Assembly (NCBI RefSeq): GCF_009735585.1
Contig: NZ_VJVW01000001.1
Span: forward strand, 268,947-332,946
Length of the DNA: 64,000 bases
Direction of reading: 5' to 3'
DNA from: Christiangramia aestuarii
GTDB taxonomy: Bacteria; Bacteroidota; Bacteroidia; Flavobacteriales; Flavobacteriaceae
A program made the position numbers and the translations under genes. The notes beneath the pieces are model-generated. The model did not search any database, was not told where the DNA came from, and saw only the letters and a list, made by a program, of their open reading frames with translations. Position 1 is the first letter of the stretch. The number at the start of each line of letters is the position of its first letter. Positions 27,801-34,525 of the stretch are shown one piece after another.

Positions 27801-28206
27801 GAAACTCGATGGAGCTGAACGTTATTATATAAGTTTTAATGAAAGCCAGGTGGTCACTGAAGAAAGCGAGGTCATTCTGGAATTAAAAAGCGGTATTAAT
27901 AAGATCGAGGTACATACCGAGCTGGACTGCCAGGGAGCATATTTCGAAGAGGTCTTCGTAAGCGAAGAAGTTAGCTTCTACCCTAATCCTACCCAGGGAT
28001 ACCTGCAGGTTTATGTAGCCGGCCAGGACGAAGAGGTACAGGTTGAGATCTTCGGAAGCACCGGGAACCTGCTAAACAGAAGCATGATAAATGTTCCTGC
28101 GAACAGGGTGATCGAGCTGGATGTAAATAACAGAAGTACCGGTCTTTATATAGTCCACCTGAAGGGAGCTAATGTAGACAGGACCTTTAAAGTAATTAAA
28201 GAATAG
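24844..28206 (+). CDS. Large secreted GH13 alpha-amylase with T9SS sorting domain
   Basis: A 1120-residue multidomain enzyme. Signal peptide (about 1-22), an N-terminal beta-sandwich domain (about 25-145), a CBM48/E-set-like domain (about 235-330), GH13 barrel (about 370-760) with Asp534 in GFRWDLTKGF, Glu581 in VIFEHLGG and Asp651 in ESHDEERL. Then a thrombospondin-3-like Ca-binding repeat (DSDGDGVADSTDNCPD), an Ig-like segment, and a type A T9SS C-terminal domain (FYPNPTQGYLQVYV to the end). It is probably exported to the surface to cut polymeric starch, the functional counterpart of SusG. The next gene starts 4 bp after its stop. Confidence 0.93.
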   Translation: MKNKLLLFWVFCMGLLPLANAQQQEASVEVSPDPFGEDDTISLTFSGIDLSKWGVSDAYLWAWSYNSAGVQQDAPNNGSWDNSNEAHKLEANDGKLSISFKVSEFFNRNDITKIGFLVKAKDGSGDKKTQDFVLEVGTFQLNLENPTSSFSLLENGESLAISASSNKEVLFELYVNDALVNSTSSLSKNYSYSLSLSDYSEIRLKAIDGSDSQSKIFYAASKPNVPVVALPAGLKDGINFDAATPTKATFVLHAPGKEVVHWIGSENNWEISNDYLMNYDPETERFWIEINGLPANSDILYQYMVDYSIAIADPYSHLILDPWNDQYIETETFAGIPDYPEGETTNAVTWFQTDTETYDWNDASFEKPAKEDLVIYELLLRDFDEDHSYKALIDRLDYLENLGINAIELMPVNEFDGNESWGYNPSFHMATDKYYGSPEMLKKLIDEAHQRGMAVIADIVFNHATGQNPYFRLYNDGETSGTPSASNPFLNQSAKHAYSVFYDFNHQYEGTQQYVKRIVQYWIEEFKFDGFRWDLTKGFTQNCSANDEGCTGSYQADRVEVLKKYADYQWEVDNNSYVIFEHLGGNQEETEWANYRLDEGKGIMLWSNLNGPYGEAIMGYHDGGKSDFEWASYKNRGWEEPQNVVYMESHDEERLMFKALEYGNSAGDYSVKSLPTALDRMSLDAAFFFTIPGPKMIWQFGELGYDFSIDYNGRVGNKPIRWDYFEDEDRKDLYEDYSKLIALRNSEPIFDTEDFSIDAGASTGIKTIHLTTTNAGSGEISNIVIVGNFGVTAKTAEVEFQATGTWYDLFNNNRKKNISSQTTSINLAPGEWHIYADEPSDLFPNDNFPDSDGDGVADSTDNCPDTPAGDSVDVNGCSVFSLPTDAFRVESMGLSCPGQENGSINVYSSIPGHTYTVSVSGMDTMELNSDNSYYESFTNLAPGNYDVCFTVTGEPDFERCFSVNISAPEALNATSVVNQDRKQVTLKLDGAERYYISFNESQVVTEESEVILELKSGINKIEVHTELDCQGAYFEEVFVSEEVSFYPNPTQGYLQVYVAGQDEEVQVEIFGSTGNLLNRSMINVPANRVIELDVNNRSTGLYIVHLKGANVDRTFKVIKE

Positions 28207-28210
28207 AATC

Positions 28211-28924
28211 ATGAAAAGATATATATACCTAAGCATCATCGCCTTGCAGTTACTGGCAGGCTGTGATAGTGATCCCGCACCTAATCCAAATCCCCAGCCA
28301 GAAGGGGATAAACCTGGAGAAGCCTTACTTAGCCTTCCTGAAAATAATAAGGAATGTGAGCAGGGAGAAATTTCGGGAAACTCGGCTACGGTGGATTTTT
28401 CCTGGGAGGCCTCGGCAGATACCGAGAAGTATGACCTTAAGGTCACCAACCTTGATGATAATACATTTACCACCAAGACAGGCCTTACCACTTCTGAAAC
28501 CGAAGTTAGCCTTAAGCGAGGACATCCATATTCCTGGGTGATCATTTCCAGGAATTCAGGATCGGCCACCACAACTTCAGAGACCTGGAAGTTCTACCTT
28601 GCCGGGGAGGGAGAATCCAATATTGCTCCGTTTCCTGCGGCAGCCGTATATCCGGAACCAGGAGCAACGGTAACTCCAGATAACGGAAAGATCACTCTTG
28701 ACTGGGAGGAGGTTCAGGACCCTGACGGTGACGCGGTCACCTACACCCTGTATGCCGATGATGTGGATGGGCTACAGGAACCAGCTTCAGAATGGCAAAA
28801 TTTAACACAAACCAGTATGGATATTTCAGTGAACTCTAATACGGTTTACTACTGGAGAGTGGTTAGCAGCGACGGAACTAGCTCAGCCTCAAGCAGTATC
28901 TATACCTTCAAAACTTCAGAATAA
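28211..28924 (+). CDS. Lipoprotein with two FN3-like domains, possible surface glycan-binding protein
   Basis: A 237-residue lipoprotein (lipobox Cys in LLAGCDSDPAPNP followed by a Pro-rich linker). Two fibronectin-type-III-like beta-sandwich units are visible, about 55-130 (ATVDFSWEAS...TWKFYL) and 140-236 ([18 protein letters not shown]...YYWRV). There is no recognised catalytic motif. Its place directly after the GH13 gene (4-bp gap), where SusF sits in other loci, suggests a surface binding or scaffold protein. The function is inference. Confidence 0.8.
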   Translation: MKRYIYLSIIALQLLAGCDSDPAPNPNPQPEGDKPGEALLSLPENNKECEQGEISGNSATVDFSWEASADTEKYDLKVTNLDDNTFTTKTGLTTSETEVSLKRGHPYSWVIISRNSGSATTTSETWKFYLAGEGESNIAPFPAAAVYPEPGATVTPDNGKITLDWEEVQDPDGDAVTYTLYADDVDGLQEPASEWQNLTQTSMDISVNSNTVYYWRVVSSDGTSSASSSIYTFKTSE

Positions 28925-29014
28925 GCAGGATTAAACGCGGCTTTTTGATGAAAAAATATTTTTTTAACGAAAAGTCGCAGTTTAAACTGAAAACGAAGAT
29001 ATTTCTATATATTA

Positions 29015-29226
29015 GCGACGCCGATGTGAGCTATAGAATTTCACATCTTAAGTTCCTGAAAACAGCCGTCACATAGTGACCAAAAATATAACCCTGCCTC
29101 CTAGTGGAAATGGAAAGGTCCCGATCGAGCCAATCGATTGGTGTAAGAAATAAACTTTTTATTTTTTGAATTTTCATAGGTGTTAATTCAAAGAAGGCTC
29201 CGCCCACAGCGGGGCCTCTTTTTTTG
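29015..29226 (+). ncRNA. Candidate structured RNA or attenuated leader of unknown family
   Basis: Consecutive hairpins are seen: GATGTGA/TCACATC (29023-29047), GTCAC-ATA-GTGAC (29068-29080), the self-complementary CCAATCGATTGG (29130-29141), TTGAATT/AATTCAA (29166-29191) and a strong terminator at 29195-29225. A 19-codon frame, MERSRSSQSIGVRNKLFIF (29110-29169), ends just before the last hairpins and could be a leader peptide. Spacing and stems look like a discrete small RNA or an attenuator. It does not match riboswitch, 6S, tmRNA, RNase P or SRP motifs that I can recognise. Confidence 0.4.
29191..29226 (+). terminator. Strong Rho-independent terminator upstream of nrdJ
   Basis: Stem AGGCTCCGC / GCGGGGCCT (one G-U pair), CCACA loop, then T7. 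It is 270 bp downstream of the last gene of the alpha-glucan locus and 293 bp before nrdJ, so it ends either that long transcript or a separate small RNA. Confidence 0.9.
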
Positions 29227-29436
29227 TTCAGATCACTCCGGGAAACTTTGAAATCCGGTCAATTTCAGGCCTGTTTTCCTTGTTATTCCAGCTTATATTC
29301 CACATTCAAATTCCGGAATAGAATTTCAACCTGAAAAAAAATAATTTTCATTATTTGTCAACTTTTTATTGTTAGTAATTTTTTATTCGCTTGACAATCA
29401 TTTAATTAACAGTTTTTTCTTGATAACTTTTTCTAA

Positions 29437-29474
29437 ATGATTTGTTAATCATCTCATTTCTTTGCTTAGTTTTA
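29437..29474 (+). promoter_or_regulatory. Candidate nrdJ promoter overlapped by a palindrome
   Basis: TTG (29442-29444), 22 bp, then TAGTTTTA (29467-29474), one mismatch from TANNTTTG, about 45 bp before the nrdJ ATG. The inverted repeat ATGATT-N4-AATCAT (29437-29452) covers the -33 element and could be an operator. AT-richness makes both calls tentative. Confidence 0.35.
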
Positions 29475-29518
29475 TACCACGATAATAACAGAATTCTAAC
29501 CTAAAAACTTTAATCTAT

Positions 29519-32074
29519 ATGCCTGTAGAAGAAAAACCAGTAGTTCCTCAAACCTATACGCAGGAACAGGCTTTTGAAGCATCCCTGAAATACTTTAAAG
29601 GAGACGATCTTGCCGCGAGAGTTTGGGTGAATAAATATGCCCTGAAAGATTCAGACGGGAATATTTATGAACTTACTCCAAACGATATGCACCGCCGTAT
29701 CGCAAAAGAGATCGCAAGAATTGAAAAAAAATATCCGAATCCAATGAGCGAGGATGAAGTATTTGATCTTATTAAGGATTTCAAATACATCGTTCCCCAG
29801 GGAAGCCCGATGGCCGGAATTGGAAATCCTTATCAGGTAGGTTCGCTGTCCAATTGTTTCGTTATTGGGAATAAGGGAGATTCAGATTCTTATGGAGGGA
29901 TCATGAAGATCGACCAGGAGCAGGTACAGCTTATGAAGCGTAGAGGTGGTGTGGGTCACGACCTTTCCCACGTAAGACCTAAGGGATCTGCAGTTAAGAA
30001 TTCTGCCCTTACTTCTACAGGGATCGTACCTTTTATGGAGCGTTACTCTAACTCTACCAGGGAGGTAGCACAGGATGGACGTAGAGGAGCCTTGATGCTA
30101 TCTGTATCTATCAACCACCCGGATGCAGAGGATTTCATCGATGCGAAAATGGAACAGGGGAAAGTTACAGGCGCCAATGTTTCAGTTAGGATCGATGACG
30201 ACTTCATGAAAGCCGTAAAAAACAACACGAATTATACTCAAAAATACCCGATCTTCAGCAAGTCGCCGAAATTCTCCAAGGATATCGAAGCGAACAAATT
30301 ATGGAAGAAGATCGTTCACAATGCGTGGAAATCTGCAGAACCGGGAATCCTGTTCTGGGATACCGTGATCAACGAATCTGTGCCAGATTGTTACGCAGAT
30401 CTTGGTTATAAGACCGTATCTACCAACCCATGTGGGGAGATCCCGCTTTGCCCTTACGACTCATGTCGTTTACTTGCGATCAACCTTTTCTCTTATGTGG
30501 AAGAGCCATTTACAGATAAGGCGCACTTTAATTACGAACTTTTCAAGAAGCATGTTGGTGCCGCTCAAAGGATCATGGACGATATCATCGACCTGGAACT
30601 TGAAAAGATAGATAATATCCTTGCCAAGATAGATGCCGATCCGGAAAGCGAAGAGATCAAATCTGTTGAAAAGAATCTTTGGCTGAACATTCGCCAGAAA
30701 GCTTACGAAGGTCGTAGAACCGGGATTGGTATTACTGCTGAAGGAGATATGCTTGCAGGACTTGGCATCAAGTACGGAAGCAAGGAAGGAATAGACTTTT
30801 CAGTGGACATCCACAAAAACATTGCATTGGCCGCTTACCGCGCATCTGTTGACACAGCTAAGGAAAGAGGTGCTTTCTCTATCTTCGAATCTGAAAGAGA
30901 AAAGAACAACCCATTCATCCTTAGACTAAAAGAAGCCGATGAAAAGCTTTATTACGATATGCTGGAGTATGGTAGAAGGAACATTGCTTTGCTTACCATC
31001 GCCCCAACCGGGACTACCAGTTTAATGACCCAGACCACTTCTGGAATTGAACCTGTTTTCTTACCGGTTTACAAGCGTAGAAGAAAAGTAAATCCTAACG
31101 ATAAGGAAGCAAGGGTAGACTTTGTGGACGAAGTCGGAGATTCCTGGGAAGAATACGTGGTTTTCCACCACCGTTTCAAGGAATGGATGAAGGCTAACGG
31201 CCACGATACAGATAAGAACTATTCTCAGGAAGAACTGGACAAACTGGTTAAACTTTCACCTTATTACCAGGCTACCTCTAACGATGTGGATTGGTTGAGC
31301 AAAGTGAAAATGCAGGGAGCGGTTCAAAAGTGGATAGACCACTCAATTAGTGTGACCATAAACCTTCCTAATGATGTTAGCGAAGACCTGGTAGGGAAAC
31401 TTTACCTGGAGGCCTGGGAAGCAGGTTGTAAAGGAGTTACCGTTTACCGTGACGGGTCACGTTCTGGAGTTTTAATCTCTAACGACGAGAAAAAAGAAGA
31501 GGAAGACGAGACCACTACCGGGAACTTCCCGCTGAAGAGGCCAGAAGTCTTAACCGCAGACGTGGTTCGTTTCCAGAATAATAAAGATAAATGGATCGCC
31601 TTTATCGGTCTTGTAGACGGGCGACCTTACGAGATCTTCACCGGTTTTGCCGATGATGAGGAAGGTATTTTGCTGCCAAGATGGGTAAGCGAAGGATATA
31701 TCCTTAAAGCAAGAAACGAGGACGGAACTTCAAGATACGACTTCCAGTACGAGAACAAAAGAGGTTACAAGACCACCATTGAAGGTCTATCTCATAAGTT
31801 CAATCCAGAGTTCTGGAATTATGCGAAACTGATCTCAAGTACCCTGCGTCACGGAATGTCTATAGATAACGTGGTAGACCTTATCAACAGTCTGCAGCTG
31901 GATAGCGAATCTATCAACACCTGGAAGAACGGGGTGGTGAGAGCTCTTAAGCGCTATATTGCCGATGGTACTGTGGCAAAAAAGGAGAAATGTAACAATT
32001 GTAATTCTTCAAATCTTATCTATCAGGAAGGATGCTTAACCTGTAAGGACTGTGGTTCTTCCAAGTGTGGTTAA
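29519..32074 (+). CDS. nrdJ: Adenosylcobalamin-dependent (class II) ribonucleotide reductase
   Basis: An 851-residue class II enzyme. It shows the ATP-cone-less N-terminus, the active-site block STNPCGEIPLCPYDSCRL (about 300), the barrel segment TIAPTGTTSLMTQTTSGIEP (about 495), and the NrdJ C-terminal domain ending in a Cys-rich zinc-ribbon KCNNCNSS...CLTCKDCGSSKCG. It makes deoxyribonucleotides from ribonucleotides using a cobalamin radical and needs no oxygen. It is transcribed alone, with a terminator 20 bp after the stop. Whether this cell also has an oxygen-dependent class I enzyme cannot be seen here. Confidence 0.95.
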   Translation: MPVEEKPVVPQTYTQEQAFEASLKYFKGDDLAARVWVNKYALKDSDGNIYELTPNDMHRRIAKEIARIEKKYPNPMSEDEVFDLIKDFKYIVPQGSPMAGIGNPYQVGSLSNCFVIGNKGDSDSYGGIMKIDQEQVQLMKRRGGVGHDLSHVRPKGSAVKNSALTSTGIVPFMERYSNSTREVAQDGRRGALMLSVSINHPDAEDFIDAKMEQGKVTGANVSVRIDDDFMKAVKNNTNYTQKYPIFSKSPKFSKDIEANKLWKKIVHNAWKSAEPGILFWDTVINESVPDCYADLGYKTVSTNPCGEIPLCPYDSCRLLAINLFSYVEEPFTDKAHFNYELFKKHVGAAQRIMDDIIDLELEKIDNILAKIDADPESEEIKSVEKNLWLNIRQKAYEGRRTGIGITAEGDMLAGLGIKYGSKEGIDFSVDIHKNIALAAYRASVDTAKERGAFSIFESEREKNNPFILRLKEADEKLYYDMLEYGRRNIALLTIAPTGTTSLMTQTTSGIEPVFLPVYKRRRKVNPNDKEARVDFVDEVGDSWEEYVVFHHRFKEWMKANGHDTDKNYSQEELDKLVKLSPYYQATSNDVDWLSKVKMQGAVQKWIDHSISVTINLPNDVSEDLVGKLYLEAWEAGCKGVTVYRDGSRSGVLISNDEKKEEEDETTTGNFPLKRPEVLTADVVRFQNNKDKWIAFIGLVDGRPYEIFTGFADDEEGILLPRWVSEGYILKARNEDGTSRYDFQYENKRGYKTTIEGLSHKFNPEFWNYAKLISSTLRHGMSIDNVVDLINSLQLDSESINTWKNGVVRALKRYIADGTVAKKEKCNNCNSSNLIYQEGCLTCKDCGSSKCG

Positions 32075-32093
32075 ATTTCTGTTATAAACAAAG

Positions 32094-32127
32094 GAAAAAG
32101 GTCCCGTTGCAAAACGGGACCTTTTTT
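32094..32127 (+). terminator. Rho-independent terminator of nrdJ
   Basis: Stem AAAGGTCCCGTT / AACGGGACCTTT with a short loop and T6, 20 bp past the nrdJ stop. Confidence 0.93.
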
Positions 32128-32208
32128 GTTCTGATAATTCTAAAGCTATATCCGAATTAGCGACAATAGAATCTGAAATAAATTCAGGGTGACAGTGTTA
32201 TTCTATTC

Positions 32209-32233
32209 GTCATGCTGAACTAGTTCCAGCATC
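32209..32233. repeat. REP-like palindrome copy (CTGAAC-ATC family)
   Basis: GTCATGCTGAAC followed by TAGTTCCAGCATC forms an imperfect hairpin. It is the same element type as those at 43266 and 48989 (core CTGAACTTGTTTCAG and variants), found only between genes in this window. Confidence 0.5.
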
Positions 32234-32303
32234 CTATGAAATATCAAAACCTGAACTACCCGGGAAGTAAGAAAACTAAACCAGAAATTAAGTCTGTCGT
32301 GCA

Positions 32304-32525
32304 GAGCGAAAAGAAGTGAAGCGAAGAATCTATTCACATTAATTGCCTATCCAGCACTAGAGATTCCTCCTGTCGTCGAAATGACAACCATCTGTCTTCC
32401 AGAGCGAAACGAAGTGAAGCGAAGAATTTTTCACAAGAAACAACCTTTTACCAAAAGAGATTCCTCCTGTCGTCGGAATGACAACCATTTGTGATTCGGA
32501 GCGAAACGAATTGAAGCGAAGAATC
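32304..32525. repeat. About 97-bp direct repeats, two full copies and a partial third
   Basis: The block GAGCGAAACGAAGTGAAGCG plus AAGAATC starts at 32304, 32402 and 32499 (spacings of 98 and 97 bp). Between them GAGATTCCTCCTGTCGTCG plus GAATGACAACCAT occurs twice (from about 32360 and 32457). The 5' halves and 3' halves of each unit are conserved, while the ~28 bp between them differ. GAATC and GATTC at the two halves can pair. This looks like an interspersed palindromic element that has been tandemly duplicated. Confidence 0.75.
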
Positions 32526-32752
32526 CTTTGAAAATTACTTATTGCTTACTGCTTATTGCTATTTGCTAATTGTCCTTTGTATTTATTGAATCTTCATACT
32601 CCTGACCCCTACCGAATGACGCTGCTACAACTCCTACCCTTTCAGACCGGGCACTATCGTAGACTGTATACTTTCAGTATCTTGACGGCTAGTAATAAGA
32701 AGAAGAGCCAAAACAACCTTAAAATTGGTTTCAGTTCGATTTATTGGATAGC
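32526..32752. other. Low-complexity and probably decayed intergenic sequence
   Basis: It begins with an irregular TTATTGCTTACTGC-type repeat (about 32536-32570) and continues with unique sequence that has no recognisable gene. An 83-codon plus-strand frame (32556-32807) runs into the antisense of the TIM-barrel gene and has no family features, so it is not called. There may be remnants of an older gene or element, but none that I can identify. Confidence 0.4.
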
Positions 32753-33643
32753 TTATATGTCACAAATGTTTACACCTTCTTTAAGGGCTGCCATCTTATC
32801 GTCGTAGGTGGGAATAAATTCCTGGGCCACATAACCCTCAAAACCGGTCTCATAAATTGCTCGCATAATGGCTGGATAATTCAATTCCTGGGAGTCATTT
32901 ATCTCGTTTCTTCCCGGCACACCTCCGGTATGATAATGGTTGATATATTCATGGTTTTCCCTGATGGTCCTTATCACATCACCTTCCATGATCTGCATAT
33001 GGTAGATATCATAAAGCAGCTTGAAATTAGGTTTGCCCAGTCTTTTGGCCAGTTGCACGCCCAAGCTCGTGTGATCTGCCATATAATCTGCATGGTCAAT
33101 TTTAGAATTCAGCAATTCCATAACCAGGTTTACTCCCAGGGCCTGGGCATAATCCAGCAAGGGACTAAGGCCTTTAATGCAGTTCGCGATCCCTGATTCA
33201 TCATCCATCCCATTCCTGTTTCCGGAAAAACAGATGACGTTTTTTATATTATGCTCAGAAGCTTGTTTTATAAGTCCACGGTACTGCTCCTGTAATGTTG
33301 CATGGTTTCTTAGATCGTTAAAGCCTTTGGTGATACTGGCAAAATCGTCTGTAGCCATGGAGCAAACCAGCCCTTCTTTTTCTACGACACCCCATTCTGA
33401 AGGCTTCAACAGGTCCATAGCGGTAATGCCCATTTTCTTACATTCCCTGGCGAATTCCTTTAAGGGGATATCTGCGTAACACCATCTGCAAACCGAAAGA
33501 TTCATTTTTCCTGAAGAAAAAACCTGGAAATCTGACTGCTGAATTTCATTCCCTAAGATTTCCGAGAAATTTCCAAAACTGAGCATCCCGGCTCCCAGTC
33601 CCAGGTTCTTAAGCATTTTTCTCCTGTTCAGTTTACTTGTCAT
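32753..33643 (-). CDS. Tat-exported TIM-barrel protein, hydroxypyruvate isomerase-like
   Basis: A 296-residue protein of the xylose-isomerase-like TIM-barrel family (sugar phosphate isomerase/epimerase). The N-terminus NRRKMLKNLGLGAGMLSFG is a twin-arginine (Tat) signal. Conserved metal-site blocks are seen, for example VMELLNSKIDH (Glu) and LLYDIYHMQ (Asp/His), plus HYHTGGVPGRNEI and VAQEFIP. It resembles hydroxypyruvate isomerase (Hyi), but export makes the true substrate uncertain. The frame extends upstream to 33838, but the ATG at 33643 begins the Tat signal and is preferred. It lies 70 bp after the Nudix regulator on the same strand. Confidence 0.85.
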   Translation of the reverse strand: MTSKLNRRKMLKNLGLGAGMLSFGNFSEILGNEIQQSDFQVFSSGKMNLSVCRWCYADIPLKEFARECKKMGITAMDLLKPSEWGVVEKEGLVCSMATDDFASITKGFNDLRNHATLQEQYRGLIKQASEHNIKNVICFSGNRNGMDDESGIANCIKGLSPLLDYAQALGVNLVMELLNSKIDHADYMADHTSLGVQLAKRLGKPNFKLLYDIYHMQIMEGDVIRTIRENHEYINHYHTGGVPGRNEINDSQELNYPAIMRAIYETGFEGYVAQEFIPTYDDKMAALKEGVNICDI

Positions 33644-33713
33644 GTTAGATGTTTTTATATTTATATATAAACAAAGCTTTGAAAGTTTATAGCGCTGAAA
33701 TTCAGTCTCCCGC

Positions 33714-34418
33714 TTAGGCAATCTCAAAATTATAACCAGACTCCAGCAGGTCGCGGTAATTGTCATTATTGAACTTATAGAGGAAAGCTCCACGCTTGCT
33801 GCCAGACCGGTCCTTTTCATCCAGCTTTTCGAGCACATTCAGCGAAAGCACCTTTTTCCTGAAATTTCGCGGATCCAGTTCCCTCCGGTAAATAGCTTCA
33901 TACAATGCCTGTAGCTGCGGAATGGTAAATTTCTCGGGTAAGAGCTCAAAACCAATCGGCCGGTAACGGGCATTCTGTTTTAATTGCAAAAGGGCATCGT
34001 GAACCATCTGGTTATGATCCAGGATGAGCAAGGGTAGCTGGTCTATCTCGAACCACTTGGCGCCATGCTCTTCCACCAATTCTTCATCATATTCGTTTAT
34101 CCTTATCAGAGCATATTGCGCAACCGAGATACATCGGTAGCCCGGGTCCCGGTCTTTTTTGCCATAGGTTCTCAATTGTTGCATATAAACATTTTCCAGC
34201 CCGGTAGATTCTTTGAGCACTCTCTTTCCTGCAACTTCCAGGTCTTCATCCAGCCTAACGAAACTTCCTATGAGAGACCATTCACCTTCTAGCGGACTTA
34301 CCTTTCTTTTAAACACCAAAAGCTTTAATTTACCATTCTGGAAACCGAAAATAATGCAGTCTGTAGCGACATACATTTTCTCCTTTACCTGGTAGAGGTC
34401 CCCTAGATTCTCTGACAT
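33714..34418 (-). CDS. Nudix-domain transcriptional regulator (NrtR/AraR-like) next to galactose genes
   Basis: A 234-residue protein: an N-terminal Nudix fold (about 10-140) and a C-terminal winged helix (about 150-225, with IPQLQALYEAIYRRELDPRNFRKKVL). The Nudix box reads AGKRVLKESTGL where hydrolases have AAxREUxEEtGU; two catalytic Glu are replaced by Val and Ser, so it should bind a ligand rather than hydrolyse it. Known relatives are NrtR (NAD control) and Bacteroides AraR (arabinose control). It is divergent from galK with a palindrome between them, so galactose-responsive repression is inferred. Confidence 0.88.
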   Translation of the reverse strand: MSENLGDLYQVKEKMYVATDCIIFGFQNGKLKLLVFKRKVSPLEGEWSLIGSFVRLDEDLEVAGKRVLKESTGLENVYMQQLRTYGKKDRDPGYRCISVAQYALIRINEYDEELVEEHGAKWFEIDQLPLLILDHNQMVHDALLQLKQNARYRPIGFELLPEKFTIPQLQALYEAIYRRELDPRNFRKKVLSLNVLEKLDEKDRSGSKRGAFLYKFNNDNYRDLLESGYNFEIA

Positions 34419-34473
34419 TGATTTCTAATTTTATTATAAAGATAAATAAATAAGAGATTAGGAAAATTTACTT

Positions 34474-34507
34474 TAAATGTACGTTGTACATTTATTTTTT
34501 AATTTTG
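34474..34507 (+). promoter_or_regulatory. Nudix-regulator operator and -7 box in front of galK
   Basis: TAAATGTAC-GTT-GTACATTTA (34474-34494) is a perfect 9+9 inverted repeat. Six bases downstream TAATTTTG (34500-34507) fits TANNTTTG, so the palindrome covers the expected -33 region. Start of transcription would fall near 34513, 13 bp before the GTG start. A bound protein would block the galKT promoter and may also affect the divergent regulator gene. Confidence 0.75.
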
Positions 34508-34525
34508 TATTTAAAAGGATTAGAA

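Larger units (their letters stand above)
28925..29518 (+). other. 594-bp gene-free region before nrdJ with a candidate RNA and promoter
   Basis: No convincing gene of normal size lies here. The first half holds a perfect palindrome CAGTTTAAACTG (28978-28989), a run of short perfect hairpins and a strong terminator (described separately). The second half (29227-29518) is very AT-rich and holds the likely nrdJ promoter. No cobalamin-riboswitch B12 box was found in either strand. Confidence 0.6.

Noticed and set aside
28925-29518. Cobalamin riboswitch before the B12-dependent reductase
   Set aside because: Neither the B12 box (CAGGAGACCTGCC type) nor the GGTG/AATAGGGAA core is present, and such switches usually control B12-independent reductases.
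32304-32525. CRISPR array
   Set aside because: Only three units, spacing near 97 bp with long conserved parts, no short uniform spacers and no cas genes.
32570-32700. Resemblance of the minus strand to a small SRP RNA (GGTCTG...GGAG...AGCAGCG)
   Set aside because: The conserved GGTCAGG-CCGGAAGG-AGCAGCC apical core is not matched, and no long closing stem is seen.
34484-34525. TTG start for galK at 34484
   Set aside because: It lies inside the palindromic operator and upstream of the -7 box, so it would not be transcribed from that promoter.
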